A stretch of 64,000 nucleotides of DNA from Lichtheimia corymbifera B2541 (GCA_000697475.1 JNEU01000987.1:124001-188000); one strand, 5' to 3'. Positions 21,394 to 33,420 are shown, numbered from the stretch's first letter. Translations and numbers: made by a program. Notes: generated by a model not told the origin, from the letters alone.

Positions 21394-22905
21394 TTACAAC
21401 TTGGCGACACTGAGCGAATCCATATAATCAGCACGTTTAGCCTTTTGACTTGCAGCCTTTGTGAATTCATCCTTGGTAATGGGACGTGCTTCAATGGCGG
21501 GGTTGTAGCTTGTCTTTGGAGATGATTTGGCACCATTGGCCTTTTTGTAAATAGTGACAACGACAGCACCACCGAGACCCACATTATGTTGTAAAGCATA
21601 GCTGACATTGGGTACTTGACGCTCACCCGTCCAACCACGTAATTGCCATACAAGTTCTATCGATATGGTATTATTACATGTTTGCATGAATATAAAGCTT
21701 CATACCTGTGCATTGAGCAAGACCAGTAGCACCCAATGGATGGCCCTTTGAAATAAGACCGCCTGATGGATTGATCACGTATTTACCACCATAGGTATTG
21801 TTGCCAGAATCGATCAAAGTATGTGCTTCACCTTCGGGTACCAATCCAAGAGCATCATAAGTCAACAACTACATAAAAAGAAAAAGCGGGATTTAGCCTA
21901 CTGGGTATGACCAAATGACACCTTTCTTCTTACCTCGTTGGCTGAGAAACAATCATGCAATTCAATCACTTGGACATCATTGGCAGTGATACCAGCTTGC
22001 TTGAAAGCACCACGAGCAGCAGCACGTGTCATATCAGCACCTGCCCATTCCGTTGCGTCTTTACCCAGGCCTAATGGGGAATCGGTGGCCATGGCTTGAG
22101 CACAGATTTCGACCGCTTGATCCTCGAGACCATGAGCCTTGACAAATGCTTCACTTGCAAGAATGCCACAAGCGGCGCCATCACTGGTTGGACAGCACTG
22201 CAACTTGGTGAGGGGACCAAAGATACGAGGACTCTTTTCGATTTGTTCGACAGTGTACACGTCTCTGAATTGGGAGTAGGGGTTCTTGGCCGAGTGACGA
22301 TGGTTCTTCTCAGCAATTTGAGCAAGGTGGTGTTCAGTCGCTTTTCCATACTTGGTCATGTAGCCTTGACCTGCACTGCCAAAGATTTGAGGTGCGTTGC
22401 CTGTATTCTTATCCCATCCTTGCACTTGATCCATCACGCCTTCCACGGGTGCTAAGGGATTGGCACGATCGGGAAATGCTTCCGTGATAAATCCTCGCTT
22501 CATACGTTCAAAGCCTAACGCCAACGCACATTCAGCAGTTCCTGAGGCTACAGCAGCACGTGCTTGATACAACGCAGTCGATCCCGTAGCACAATTGTTG
22601 TTGACATTGATGATGGGGATTTGCGTCATGCCCAATTGATACAACACGCGTTGACCCGCACAACTATCACCAAAGACATAGCCACAAGCTGCAAAATCCA
22701 CCTTGTCAAACGAAATATCGGCATCATTCAACGCCTTGACAGCAGCCTCAAGAGCAAATTCTATAATGGTGTTGCATGAATAAAACGGATGGCATATATA
22801 GTAGATGAATGTAGTACCTGGATAATCAATCAACCCACGAGGCTTAATAAACTTGGACATGCCCACACCAACAACATAGACTTTGCGACCACCGTTGTTT
22901 GCCAT
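21394..22905 (-). CDS. Peroxisomal SCPx-type 3-ketoacyl-CoA thiolase (no SCP2 domain)
   Basis: Four exons: 22905-22818, 22760-21934, 21868-21706, 21656-21394; 446 residues. It is a thiolase of the sterol-carrier-protein-X class: nucleophile Cys86 in [19 protein letters not shown], and [10 protein letters not shown] near the C-terminus. These enzymes cleave 3-ketoacyl-CoA with CoA in beta-oxidation, often of branched chains. The last three residues, AKL, form a PTS1 signal, so a peroxisomal matrix enzyme is likely. Vertebrate SCPx carries a C-terminal SCP2 lipid-binding domain; here the protein ends shortly after the thiolase fold. The ATG at 22905 gives the usual start ([12 protein letters not shown] soon after). 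Confidence 0.93.
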
Positions 22906-23165
22906 TGTTTCTTTCAAAAGTAGTATATAAAAAGAGAGGATTTACACAAAGAGAGAGAGGGAGCGGGGTATACACCTGGGTTTATATATACGAGGGACAA
23001 ATGATTTTTGCTTTACAAATGGTGCTTGAATAATTTAAGCGGAACGTGTTGTTGCTGAGTGAGCATGGGAAATGGTTTATTCTCTGACAACATTATCATA
23101 TGCAAGCTATTTGGAATCATCAACTACAAAGCTTGAATATAGATCTTCCGGTAACCTTGATAATC
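22906..23165. other. Thiolase promoter region
   Basis: GA-rich on the plus strand (CT-rich on the coding strand) just upstream of the ATG, then AT-rich DNA. TATATA occurs at about 22983-22989. Confidence 0.4.
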
Positions 23166-23172
23166 TCCGGGC

Positions 23173-23496
23173 TTATTTCTTGCAGTGGACAACAAAAGCA
23201 CCTTCAGCGAGCTCGATAGCGGATGTCCTCAAGTAGATAACGGGACCCAAGGCCAACCTTGCTATATCATTCGAAGGGCAGCTGCACCGCAGCTGCGGTT
23301 CAACATGAGGTGGTAGTGAAGGATGAGTGCTGCATTTTCCAAGAACGAAGAAGGGAAGACGACGACTCATGCTGCACGCATAAAACTTGGTGATCCCGAT
23401 GTTGTAGACGTTCTTTTGGACGATGCCCGTGATCTTGCATATACGACTTGAGCAACTTTCATAGAAAGCATGTCCCATTAAAACAGCGTAAGCCAT
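23173..23496 (-). CDS. Uncharacterised ORF, 107 codons, cysteine-rich
   Basis: ATG-started frame with several cysteines (SCSSRICK, YACSMSRR, RCSCPS, VHCKK end). No domain recognised and no splice signals needed. It could be a small secreted or degenerate protein; a chance frame is possible. Confidence 0.3.
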   Translation of the reverse strand: MAYAVLMGHAFYESCSSRICKITGIVQKNVYNIGITKFYACSMSRRLPFFVLGKCSTHPSLPPHVEPQLRCSCPSNDIARLALGPVIYLRTSAIELAEGAFVVHCKK

Positions 23497-23499
23497 AGA

Positions 23500-24020
23500 T
23501 GGTAATCACTTGCAGTATCTTGGTGAGATATTTGTCAGAGACAATAGTAATGATGAACCACTGACTATTATACATACCTCTACGACCATTCACTTGGATG
23601 GGATCATGTGGCATTTCTTGCTCACTTGTGCTCTACATGTCTTATCCATCACTTGCTTGGCTCCTTGCAGCTGTGACAATACTCCCTCCACCGCCAATGG
23701 AGCCTTGTTGTCGTGTACAATCCAGCGCCTCAATACACCTCCAGATTGACCCTGTCAGCTTGGACTAGCTGTCTTCCACAGATGTAGTTTTTCGAGAAAA
23801 AGGCACCCGTAATGGCTTCAAACAACCAATCCAGCCAATCCTATATCGTCTTACCGTAAGCCAACATCTTCTCAATTTCCTTTCCGAGATGCTTACTTTT
23901 TGCCTTTGACCGGTGTTACGTCCCTCTCCTAAACCTCCAAATGTTAGCAGCATTTCCTTCTTGAGATAACAATTGATAAAGTAATACCATACCCATGCAG
24001 CCGGTTCCTTGATTTCAATA
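23500..24020. other. Short frames only
   Basis: An ATG at 23606 opens a 47-codon plus-strand frame with a hydrophobic start (MWHFLLTCALHVLSITCLA) and a CSC motif, like a small secreted protein; support is weak. Nothing else is clear. Confidence 0.25.
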
Positions 24021-24024
24021 TCAT

Positions 24025-24925
24025 GTATTCAATAATGGGTCCTCAGAGCTGATGGCACTTTTTTGACAGCTGGTTGATGCACTGTAGCGCACAGGTTCGA
24101 TGAATCAGAGATGGCGTTCAAACCTATAATATGACTACATGGATAAGCATCTAATACAAACAAAAGACAATCATACCAAATAAATACCTTCATCACACGT
24201 CCATACATCCTCCAATGCATCATCCGATCCTTCAGCACTCGAGATACCATTGTGTGGCAACCTTGGATGATTTTGATGCTGATGGTGCAATAATAGCAAA
24301 GCGTTCGTTAAGGACGATGTGATCACCCAAATCCAAACCATACATACCCAAGATAACCTTCGAGATGAGAAGCAGCAGGATCATCCTTATAAAGAAGGGC
24401 GGCCATTCATGATAACGTGGACACCTTTTTCTGCAGCACGTCCTTCGATACACCGTCAGACCAACGACAATGGATTATAATCTCTTTTACCTTGATGGCC
24501 ATATTCTCAGAAGCCTTGGATCTACCGAATGCTGGAACCAAACTGCGCATCGAAGCGAAAAGCAGCAATGATGACGATGACGTTTTGACCAAAGAGGTAG
24601 CACTTGAAGACTAATCAATGATAGCACCATGATTAGCACACAATAAACACGTTTTCATTGTTTTCCTTATGCTTGCCTTTCTTGTATATCATGTCCTGTA
24701 GTAATTCACGCGAGCAATATACAAAGAGGATCATGGCCGTTGGAAGCCCAACCGTTGCCAGCCAAACCAAGGTCAAATGGGATATGCGACATACGCTTTG
24801 TGCTAATCGAGACACCATTCAACGTCAATGGGCAAGTTCTGCTGCTACGTTGGGGCTCTAATTGTACCTGTCGCATCAAGCGTAGAGCGGCATAAAATCG
24901 AAAATGAAGAGCGTCCATATCACCC
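24025..24925 (-). pseudogene. Degenerate member of an uncharacterised family (copies near 46 and 60 kb)
   Basis: Recognisable exon pieces in order on the minus strand: TCPLTLNGVSIS (~24835), a hydrophobic stretch LTLVWLATVGLPTAM (~24760), KTSSSSLLLFAS leading to SENMAIK with a GTAAAAG donor (~24590-24490), DLGDHIVLNERFAIIAP (~24330), and DDALEDVWTCDEG spliced to NAISDSSNLCATVHQ (~24215-24035). A one-base indel separates TCPLTLNGVSIS from the hydrophobic stretch. The plus strand at 45.98-46.48 kb and 59.7-60.1 kb carries the same landmarks (SENMIIK plus GTAAAAG donor). Function unknown; decayed here. Confidence 0.55.
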
Positions 24926-24999
24926 TACTCTGAGTGGCCATTTTAAATCTCTGCCATGGTTCCTGTATCACCTCAATCTTATGCGCCACATACACTCGG

Positions 25000-25302
25000 G
25001 ACCGGGATATGATTCCGAAGGTTGCCATAGAAACACATTTATCATTATCACAAAACCCAGGAATCTTCGTTCTTGAAATAATAGAATCTTCATTAATCAG
25101 TCAAATAGCTACACCAAGGCTATAAAATGCACCGTTAGCGATATACAAAGATGAGATGACTCGGCGTTTGCTCATGTATAGCTAAGCTTTTTTTTCTTAC
25201 TCAGCCGACCTCTGGCATGTGATACAAAACAGAGTTTATAATGAGTATATCCCACGCCTTCATTTCAACATCCATATGCATTCGCTCTTTCGCTTTTTCA
25301 AC
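25000..25302 (+). promoter_or_regulatory. Shared 5' block and TATA box of HET gene 2
   Basis: About 300 bp beginning CGGGACCGGGATATGATTCC are repeated upstream of HET genes 3 and 4. A conserved GGCTATAAAATGC TATA box lies at 25119-25131, followed by a CGGCGTTTGCTCAT element and a poly-T tract. Confidence 0.7.
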
Positions 25303-26730
25303 AAGACATACGTTACTGATGAAGGCGACAGCTCCACCAAAGTAGTAAATCATTGACTCTGCTGATTCTAAATCACTATACTCATACATTCTCTCCAGCT
25401 TGATATACGTTGTTTAGAGGGTGATGATGGTGGTTATCGTAAACGCTTTTTCGAAGAAGGTCTGCGTGCGCTCTTAGATGACAAGTACTTTTTGCTTCTA
25501 TATGTGCCTAAAGATGGTGTCAAAATGCAAATCATACGACCTGAAAGTGATCCATACCATCGACAACGTATGATCAAGAGGGTCAACGAGGCAAGCCATA
25601 TTCCGTCCTTTTACTATGCGTTGTCACATCTTTGGGGCATCACAAAAGACAACCCACAATTATGGGAGGAAGTCGGCAATTACGTGGATGATATGGATGG
25701 ACAACCTGCATCTCCTGTTTCGATGCGACCTGAAAAACGCGCCACATTACTTGCACTCCTCAATGCACATCCCGACAGTTATTGGTGGATCGATGTCTTA
25801 TGTGCACGTACCGATACACCGTTGGATATTATGGGCGATATCTATGCGTGTTGTCTTGAGTGCATCGCCATGATTGATTGTGAGCCTAGTCTACTATCCA
25901 AACTTCATACCGAGAAGCATATGAGAGAGGGGATCTTTGATAAGACTTTGGAAAACAATCCAATTCCAGATGACATCTTGCGCTGCAGACGTTTTTACGC
26001 GAAATATCCCCAGCTAGTTTCACATGTGTATCAGTTGCAGCAAAGTGAATGGTGGAAGCGCGTTTGGACTTGGCAAGAGATGGCTTTACCTTATGGAGTT
26101 GTGCGTCTTATGGCAGAAAATGACGAACACCACTTTCAAACCAACACGACTACGATGGATGATTTAATTAACTGTTTCAAAAACGCATTCGATATTTTCA
26201 GCTACATTAAGGCGGATGGCGTCGGAGACCCAGAAGATATAAGTAGGTGATACGCTATGCGTGGATGTAATACATAAGCACAACTGATGAATCAACTAGT
26301 GAACAAATTTGCAAAAAATCGTGAAGATTTTATGTTCGAGATATACCAAGCTAGAACTTTCAACAAACATCGAATCGGAAAGAAGAGCCTATCAAATTTA
26401 GCATTCTTAATATCTTCATTGGGTGTATCCCGTAGGCGTTGCATGGATCCTGTTGATTATGTTTACGGTGTGCTTGGCATGTTCCAGATTAAAATTCCAA
26501 GGATGAGCGACCCGACTGCAGTCTGGCAAAGATTCATGTCCGAGCTTGAGAAGTATATCGAGGTTATGAACGATGAAGAATTTGAGATCGTTGGTGGGAA
26601 GTTCAAATTCACTGCTGCGTTCAATGATCGCGTATATCTGAAAGATTTATGGGAAGCTGAAAGTATGTCTGACGTTTACGACAAATTACTGTTGTTTAAA
26701 GTCGTTGGTAGCGATAGTGATAGTGAATAA
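25303..26730 (+). CDS. HET-domain protein 2 (start codon of first exon lost)
   Basis: Exons by comparison with copies 3 and 4: 25303-25341, 25420-26242, 26300-26730. The 57-nt intron 26243-26299 has donor GTAGGT, branch CTGATG and acceptor CTAG. The product shows YALSHLWG, WWIDVLCART, WWKRVWTWQE and DPVDYVYGVLGM, all HET-domain hallmarks, and ends in an acidic SDSDSE tail whose stop overlaps an AATAAA signal. In the first exon the ATG of the other copies is AAG (25303-25305) although the next 12 codons are conserved (TDEGDSSTK). A later start or loss of function is therefore likely. Linking exon 1 to exon 2 in frame needs the acceptor TTTAGAG; the more usual TTTAG gives a shift. Confidence 0.75.
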
Positions 26731-26930
26731 ACATCCACTTGCCTCTTGGCCTTTGAGAGGCTGGTATATAGATCATGTCCATAGAATGCAGAGCAGCGTA
26801 ACACATGCAATGAAAAAAATGATACGTCCCCAACATGAAACTTGGTGCTCTTCACCTCACCCTTTATTTGCTCAACTTGGCATTTACTCCTGGAACAGTT
26901 TTATAACGAAGGTCTCTTTATAAGACATGA
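26731..26930. other. 3' flank shared with HET gene 4
   Basis: The 150-200 bp after the stop (AGGCTGGTATATAGATCATG, AACTTGGTGCTCTTCACCTC...) recur downstream of HET gene 4 at 44090-43900, so the duplicated block continues past the gene. Confidence 0.65.
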
Positions 26931-27149
26931 GAGTGTACACGACGTATTCAGTGCTCAATGATCATGACTTTTTGAGAGAGCAGGAAAATAGCGGCAAACG
27001 ACTTATCCATGGTCGAGCTCCTTTATCAGTAACTTTTTGGCCTGAAGATTGGTGTGTGAGATTGTTTTATTGTATGTTCCCATATGTAAATCAGAAGGAT
27101 GAAATTATGATCGTAGTACTCAAAACAGCAACATCCATTGACAGCCTTA

Positions 27150-27845
27150 CTCCGAGAGCTGCATCGCCGACCTTTTCGTTGTTCTTCCACTCCCGCATTA
27201 ATTTCCTCTTGATCCCATCCTCAACCGTTGGCCCATTCAATTGCAACTACCACCTGCGAACGATTGTTCTGCTTCAACCCATCATGTCAAGTCTACAACT
27301 CTTGTGATCCGATTGTCTTTGACTGAAAGGCAACTCCATGGTGTGTACACAGCCTTCTTGCCACTCTACTACAATGCGTGCCTTCTTTGATGCCATACGC
27401 TCTCTTGCACATTCGTCTACCACGACCAATCGTAACATCAGCTACTATTAGAGACGTCTTTACTGCATTCTCTCAAACAGTTCACAACCTTATCATTCTA
27501 CTACAACACATGCTCTTGCACACTCCTCTGCCACGGCCAATGTAGCAGCAGTTGCTATTCTATTATCTCAAGTTACTTGCAGGAACCTTTTCTACGTGAA
27601 CAGCAGATGGCGATTATATAGAAAAGCTTATTTACGTGTAGCAAGTTGTTTCAATACAAACGGATTTCTATGGATATGGATATGGATGTGGATATTGCTT
27701 TGGTTTGGTACATGGGATGGAAGGAATTGGAGATATACAACGCATGGGAAAGAAGTCTTTGTTCTTTTGTCTCCATTGTCAGCTTGGGTCATTATGCTTG
27801 ATGCCATTATTCTGAACGATTGGACTAGGGACCCGGAATCGTATT
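27150..27845 (+). repeat. Interspersed repeat copy R1
   Basis: It shares the landmark CACCTGCGAACGATTG, the CTTTGACTGAA stretch, tandem CACTCCTCTGCCACGACCAAT segments, TTACGTGTAGCAAGTTG, and a distal TTGGTACATGGGATGGAAGG block with copies at 34.93-35.76, 40.59-41.70, 42.27-43.59 and 63.24-63.87 kb. No usable frame in this copy. It lies between HET genes 2 and 3. Confidence 0.8.
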
Positions 27846-27950
27846 CCGAAGGTTGCCATGGGTGCACATTTACCATTTTCCAAAGCACTCAGCAATCTTC
27901 TTCATAAAATGACAGAATCTTCATTAATCAGTTGGATAGCTGCACGAGGC

Positions 27951-27956
27951 TATAAA
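27951..27956 (+). promoter_or_regulatory. TATA box of HET gene 3
   Basis: GGCTATAAATGC, conserved with HET genes 2 and 4, about 180 bp before the first-exon ATG. Confidence 0.6.
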
Positions 27957-28132
27957 TGCATCATTGGCGATATATGAAAATGAGAGAGCTCGGCGTTTGC
28001 TCATATATGGCAATGCTTTTTTTACTCAGTAGGTGCCGCCGACATATTGCATGTAAATACAAAACAAAGTTCATAAAGAGGATCCTGTGCCTTCTTTTCA
28101 ACATCCACTTTTTCTCTTCTCCTTTTCTCGAC

Positions 28133-29541
28133 ATGACATGGGACACTGATAAAGACGACGGTTCCACCAAAGTACGCAAACATTGACCTTGTTGGTTCTC
28201 ATTGCTACACTCACACGTTCCCTCTTCAGCTCGATATATGTTATTTAGAGGATGATGATGATGGATGATGGTCATCGTAAACGCTTTTTCGAAGAGGGGA
28301 TGGGAGCACTCTTAGCCGACAAGCACTTTTTGCTTCTATACGTGCCCAAAGATGGAACCAAAATGCGAATCATACGACCTGAAAGTGATCCATACCATCG
28401 ACAACGTATGATCAAGAGGGCCAACGAGGCAACACATATTCCATCCTTTTACTATGCGTTGTCACACCTTTGGGGCATCTCAAAAGATAACCCACATTTA
28501 TGGGAGGAAATTGGAGACTACGTAAATGATATAGATGGACAACCTGCAGCTCCTGTTTCGATGCGACCTGAAAAACGCTCCACATTGCTTGCACTACTGA
28601 AGGCACATCCGGATAGTTATTGGTGGATTGATGTGTTATGTGCACGTACCGATACACCGTTGGATATCATGGGGGATATCTATGCATGTTGTCTTGAGTG
28701 CATTGCCATGATCGACTGTGAGCCTAGTCTGCTATCAAAACTTCATACCGAGCAGAATATGAGGGAGGAGCTCTATGTTATGGTACGCGACCCAAGTCAG
28801 GAGGAGGTCTTTCGCCGCGAACGTTTATACGCGAAATATCCTCAGCTATATGCGCAGGTGCGTCAGTTGCAGCAAAGTGAATGGTGGAAGCGCGTGTGGA
28901 CTTGGCAAGAGATGGCTTTACCTCATGGAGTCGTGCGTCTTATGGCAGAAACCGATGATCAGCACTTTCAAACCAACACGATTACGGTGGATGATCTGAT
29001 GAACAGCTTTAAAAATGTATGGGATATATTTACCTGTTTTGGTGACCCAGATGGCGCGGAAAGCGCAGAGGATATAAGTAGGTCATGGGCGATGCTTGGA
29101 TGTAATAGATAAGCACAGCTGATGAATCAAATAGCAAAGGATTTTTGGGCGAAGAATGGCCGATTTACGTTCTCGATATACCAAGCTAGAACTTTCAACA
29201 AGCATCGTATAGGAAAGAAGAGTCTGTCAAGGCTTGTCTTCTTACTTTGCTCATTGGGTGCATCCCTTAGGCGCTGCATGGATCCCGTTGATTATGTCTA
29301 TGGTGTGCTTGGCATGCTCGAATTTAGAATTCCAAGGATGAGCGATCCAACTGCAGTTTGGCAGAGATTCTTGTCTGAGCTTAGGCAGTATATCGAGGCT
29401 ACGAAGAATGACAAATTCGAGTTCAACGGCAAAATGTACAAAGTCTCTGGGTTCGATGATGATCGCGCATACCTGAAAGATTTACGGAAAGCTAAAGATA
29501 TGTCTGATGTGTACGGTGACTTCAAGCTGTATGAAATATGA
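28133..29541 (+). CDS. HET-domain protein 3
   Basis: Exons 28133-28171, 28249-29077 and 29135-29541; 424 residues, in frame throughout. Exon 1 encodes MTWDTDKDDGSTK and would be missed by ORF scanning. The second intron (29078-29134, 57 nt) has GTAGGT, branch CTGATG and ATAG. HET hallmarks are YALSHLWG (82-89), WWIDVLCAR (138-146), WWKRVWTWQE (225-234) and DPVDYVYGVLGM. Closest to copies 2 and 4. Its C-terminus ends at KLYEI because of a small shift; the DNA for the acidic SDSDSE tail of the other copies follows out of frame (GATAGGATAATGATAATGAA). Likely cytosolic; role in allorecognition or cell death is inferred from ascomycete HET proteins only. Confidence 0.8.
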
Positions 29542-29850
29542 ATCCAATGATAGGATAATGATAATGAATAAACACCCTTGACTTTTTAAGATCGTACTTG
29601 ATCTTGCATCGTTGGAAAGGCTGGTATGTGAAACATGTGGATTGAATCCGGAACCTGCAACACACACGCACATAAAAGGCTGGTACGCTCACATCATGGA
29701 ACTGTGATGCATGATCAGTCAGAAAGCCCAGGACTCATCCATATTGTTATACAGCACCCCACTTCACTCACCACGCATACTCAATGTGACAACTGCTTTG
29801 GTGTCCTCAATTTGACTTTATTCTTGCCAACATACAAGTTGGAAAACAAA

Positions 29851-30359
29851 ATGGCCGACTCATTGGAATCGACGAGTTCAACGAGACCACAAGGCATCCC
29901 TTCGTATGTCTCCAATATTTCGCTAGATTTGTAAGGCGTCTATGACTATTCTTATTCGGCAAAGTAGCATTGGGCTACTATATGTAGGGTCGAGAGGATT
30001 AAACATCGCGAGATCAAGGAAATGACCACTCTTTCAAGCTCACCACCGAGCGCAGTTGAGCAGCTTGACCTCAACGCTATGATTTGTCGAAATGATACTA
30101 AGGAGCAGCCTGCATTGCTATTCAGTGGTTCAGGATCATTAGGCGCTTTATTATGTAGATGTTCATTGTGAATCCTTCCCCATTATCCTATGCTTAATAA
30201 GAAAGAAAAATTTACCTACTCTATTATCAAGATGGTTTTGGAATGGTGGATGCAGGCGGAGAAGAGTTGGATGAAATTGTATACCAACCTTGCATTGTTG
30301 CTAGTAGGTCTATCCAAACGTTGTGCCTACTTTGCTACTACTTTGATATTTGTCAATAA
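29851..30359 (+). CDS. Uncharacterised protein, three exons, 124 residues
   Basis: Exons 29851-29930, 29988-30154 and 30232-30359 join in frame through GTAAGG...TGTAG and GTAGAT...TCAAG introns. The product begins MADSLESTSSTRPQ, is soluble and mildly acidic, and ends with an AATAAA overlapping the stop. No domain recognised. A gene is supported by the splice-compatible frames, not by homology. Confidence 0.45.
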
Positions 30360-30468
30360 AGGTTAACTTTATATCCATATTGCCTGTGCGTGATGTGTAA
30401 CAGAAAGTTTATTATCATTTATTCCAAATCAAAGCTCAAAGTTAGGACACATGTAAAAAGCATACTCG

Positions 30469-30642
30469 TCATGCATGTTTCTTTACACATTCAGCTATAC
30501 AGTCTTGGTATTCTTTGGAACCTTGACCATGTTGTTGCGTGCAACCATCTTTACATTCTTGAAGTCTGGGATTTTCGGCGACGACGAGCACGTTGAATAC
30601 AGCAAGAATAACGAGGAACGAGGAAGCCTTGAAAAAGGTCAT
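30469..30642 (-). CDS. Small secreted protein with C-x3-C / C-x3-C pattern (alpha-hairpinin-like)
   Basis: Single exon, 57 residues, below usual ORF cutoffs. An N-terminal signal peptide (about 22 residues, SSFLVILAVFNVLVVA) precedes a short mature part in which Cys30, Cys34, Cys48 and Cys52 are arranged C-x3-C-x13-C-x3-C, with charged residues between. This spacing is that of helical-hairpin peptides held by two disulfides (alpha-hairpinins and related folds). Function cannot be read from sequence; extracellular defence or host interaction is possible. The ATG at 30642 is followed at once by the hydrophobic core. Confidence 0.7.
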   Translation of the reverse strand: MTFFKASSFLVILAVFNVLVVAENPRLQECKDGCTQQHGQGSKEYQDCIAECVKKHA

Positions 30643-30659
30643 GGTGTTCTTTGTCTATT

Positions 30660-31650
30660 CGCTTTCTTGACGAACCACTTGAGAGGTAGAGAAAGAAATG
30701 TGTTCAATAGAAATGATATGTGTAACAGTAGGAGATAGTAGCGTGTTGAATTCCTTCAGGTCATCATCTCCTTTTATATGCAGGCAAAAGCACCATGATG
30801 ACCCTGGTTGGGGCACTATGTATCTCTTTGGTCTATTGTATTTGGGAAACCCCATACCATCGATGGGCGTAATGTGAGCGTGCACCGAAAAAGTAGAAAC
30901 CTCCTATGCGTTCTGGAGCAAGTACATACGTACATACATACATACACGTCCTCTCGTAAATCGAAAGGATCGGTGTTTTGTTTTCTCATACAGTAAAATC
31001 CTCAAGTCGCCAACATGCATCCATACTCCTTTTTTACTCTTCTCTCAATAGCTCCACTATTATAGATTTTCATTTCACTCACAAACAGGTTTTGTAAAGA
31101 GCGATTCATCATTGACATCTATTGACTATAGATTCATGCATCAAAATCGCTGATGTATCAAGGCCTGTCCGAACGTGATGTAGGCGAAAGATGTACTTGG
31201 GGCGGCTTTTGTTCTCCTTTTTTCTATCCACCTCTAGCGTCCCCCTTACTAAACATATTCGATGGGATGGATTTGCTGTATGGTAGTGTATGTTTTAGCA
31301 TACATGCATCACACGGCAAGAGGAGGAGGAATCCATGAAGAAGGAAAGTTGACAAGAGAACAAGGAGAATGCAAATCATTCAACGCCGACATAATCTCTT
31401 TTTTTATGTCACATGGCTACCGTTTGCAGCTCGGTTTGTATTGTATTCGGTGTTGATTTTATGGAGCTGATAGTTGTCGGCCAAGAGATATGATCCTTAT
31501 CAGACCTATTGTATCCCTTATACTATTACCATATATACATCTTGGCTAATGGCGTCCAGTAGCTCTCCCAGTTTTTACACTACATTGAAGGCGCTGTAAC
31601 CGACTTCTCGGTTTCTAATTTTCTTCGCTGCATGAAAGCGGGCTTTGTCG
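30660..31650. other. Intergenic, no gene seen
   Basis: Includes the promoter side of the small secreted gene and a (CATA)n-like microsatellite at about 30925-30945 (GTACATACGTACATACATAC). No supported frame. Confidence 0.5.
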
Positions 31651-33420
31651 CCCCTCCTTGTCTCGTGTTCATATATACTGCACTCTTTCCGCACAATCAC
31701 ATACCACGCCATGTCAACCATTGCTGCACCAGGATGCCATGTCTATTGCTCTCATTGCACTCTCTTATGTGGATGGTAACAGGGAACGGGTGTCCTTGGA
31801 AACAAAAGGGAGCGAAGGTTTATTGACTCTTTGGTTGTTAACTATAGACTTTGACGCAACCACTCATGCCGACTCTAATGTCAACCTATACCCATCACGA
31901 GTACCTTACACACAGCGCAGCTTCCTTTGGTGTCGATCGATACGAGGACAACATGTTTACTGTGAGGGACTGGCAACCACTATCATTCTCAAGCGGCAAC
32001 CTTATCCGAGGCCACGACACTACGTTGCATCAAGTCAGTACGTCATGGGAGACTCAAACTATTACATACTTGAATGATGGAAGACACGTATTTGGAAAAG
32101 GATACTGCAAGTATGTCGTTGAAAGCCAAGTCCTGAAGCTGCTTCTGATAATCTCTTGTTGTCCAGTGTGCCTTGCCAACGAACCTATGACCGATGATCC
32201 AAGGAAGGAAGCCGTCTACGTAGCAGTTGCAGCAACGTATTCTTATCAGCTATGCCCTGCATTATCGTCATCATCATTTGCTAGAGAGTAGGCACCAAGT
32301 CGACGTCATTTGGATGGTAAGTGGGCACAATCTATTCATGATGAGTTGTTGATCGCTTATCGATTCAGGTCATAGGTGTGAGAATCCACTCTCAGCGTGT
32401 GCACTGTGGAAAAGTGGATGGATGGTTATATCACTCAAGGATTTTTGGTGGCCTCCCTTTCTGAAACGCACACCCGCCTCGGACAACATCTTATTTCGTG
32501 GAATCTTATCACAGCAAGTGACTCGTGGCAGCAGATGGAGGATGGATATTGCCAGCTTGTTTATCTCATTCGTGAATTTTATACATGGACATTCAATCAC
32601 ACCAGAACTCTTTGTGAAGGCTCCGCATCAACCAATCAGCTCATCGCCATTCCCAACAAGCATTTATCATTCTTTATGATCACAGGCATACGCACGTCCG
32701 TCACCATCCAGATATATAAAAGATGCCGTCACACACACAGCTCTCCCTTTCGTCATATCACGTGTTGGTTGTTGATGACACATTCAAAGTTCCAGGTGAG
32801 TATCATGGTGGATGATCTTATGTTTTGAGCGATCCATGTACTGATGCTCGGGATGATCTTTAGCCTTTCATTGTTGTCGTTGGGATATTTGGGCTCTTTT
32901 ATAAGGTAAATCTAATCATCTTGCTGGATGATGCATATGCTGACCACCCTTTTTGATGTAGCTACCACCCGAGATGCATATGCAAAGTTAAATTCGACGG
33001 CAGACCTACTACAGCCTAGATGGTGGTGGTGAGAAAGTGGCTTCCAGGTCAAGCTCATGGGGTATACGTCATTATGCATTCAATCTGAAAAAGGCAATTA
33101 CCAACAACAGACTATGCGTTTGACAAGCGCCGTGTGCTTCTGCTACGTAGGCAACAAGTTGGCGTGGGTATCGACGAGAATCATGGACGATGAATGTGTA
33201 TGGAAAGGATCAGCAGTGGCGTCGACGCACATGAAACGAGTGCAAGCATTGGCTTCAAGCTTTTGGGGTGCTCTTTCATTGTAAGTGCAAACTCCATCCC
33301 TTTTCGTTCCAATTCAAGCAGATATTCATGATGATTTTTGCCGATAGGATGATTTGTATCAGCAACTTCCCAAGTCTGAACGCTTGATCCGATGAACACA
33401 CTGGTCCACATTGCAAGTCA
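31650..33420 (+). other. Gene-like region with plausible exons, unresolved
   Basis: Several open stretches with good splice sites appear on the plus strand: a frame ending near 31787 with donor GTAACA, an exon from about 31854 (TQPLMPT...RDWQPLSFSSGNL), GTAAGT at 32319 joined to TTCAG at 32368, a GTGAGT/CTTTAG intron at about 32796-32863, and a GTAAAT/TGTAG intron at about 32906-32961. They do not join into one frame without a stop. A short stretch at 32.5-32.9 kb resembles the ORF at 2.5-3.1 kb. I read this as one or two decayed genes of unknown function. Confidence 0.3.
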
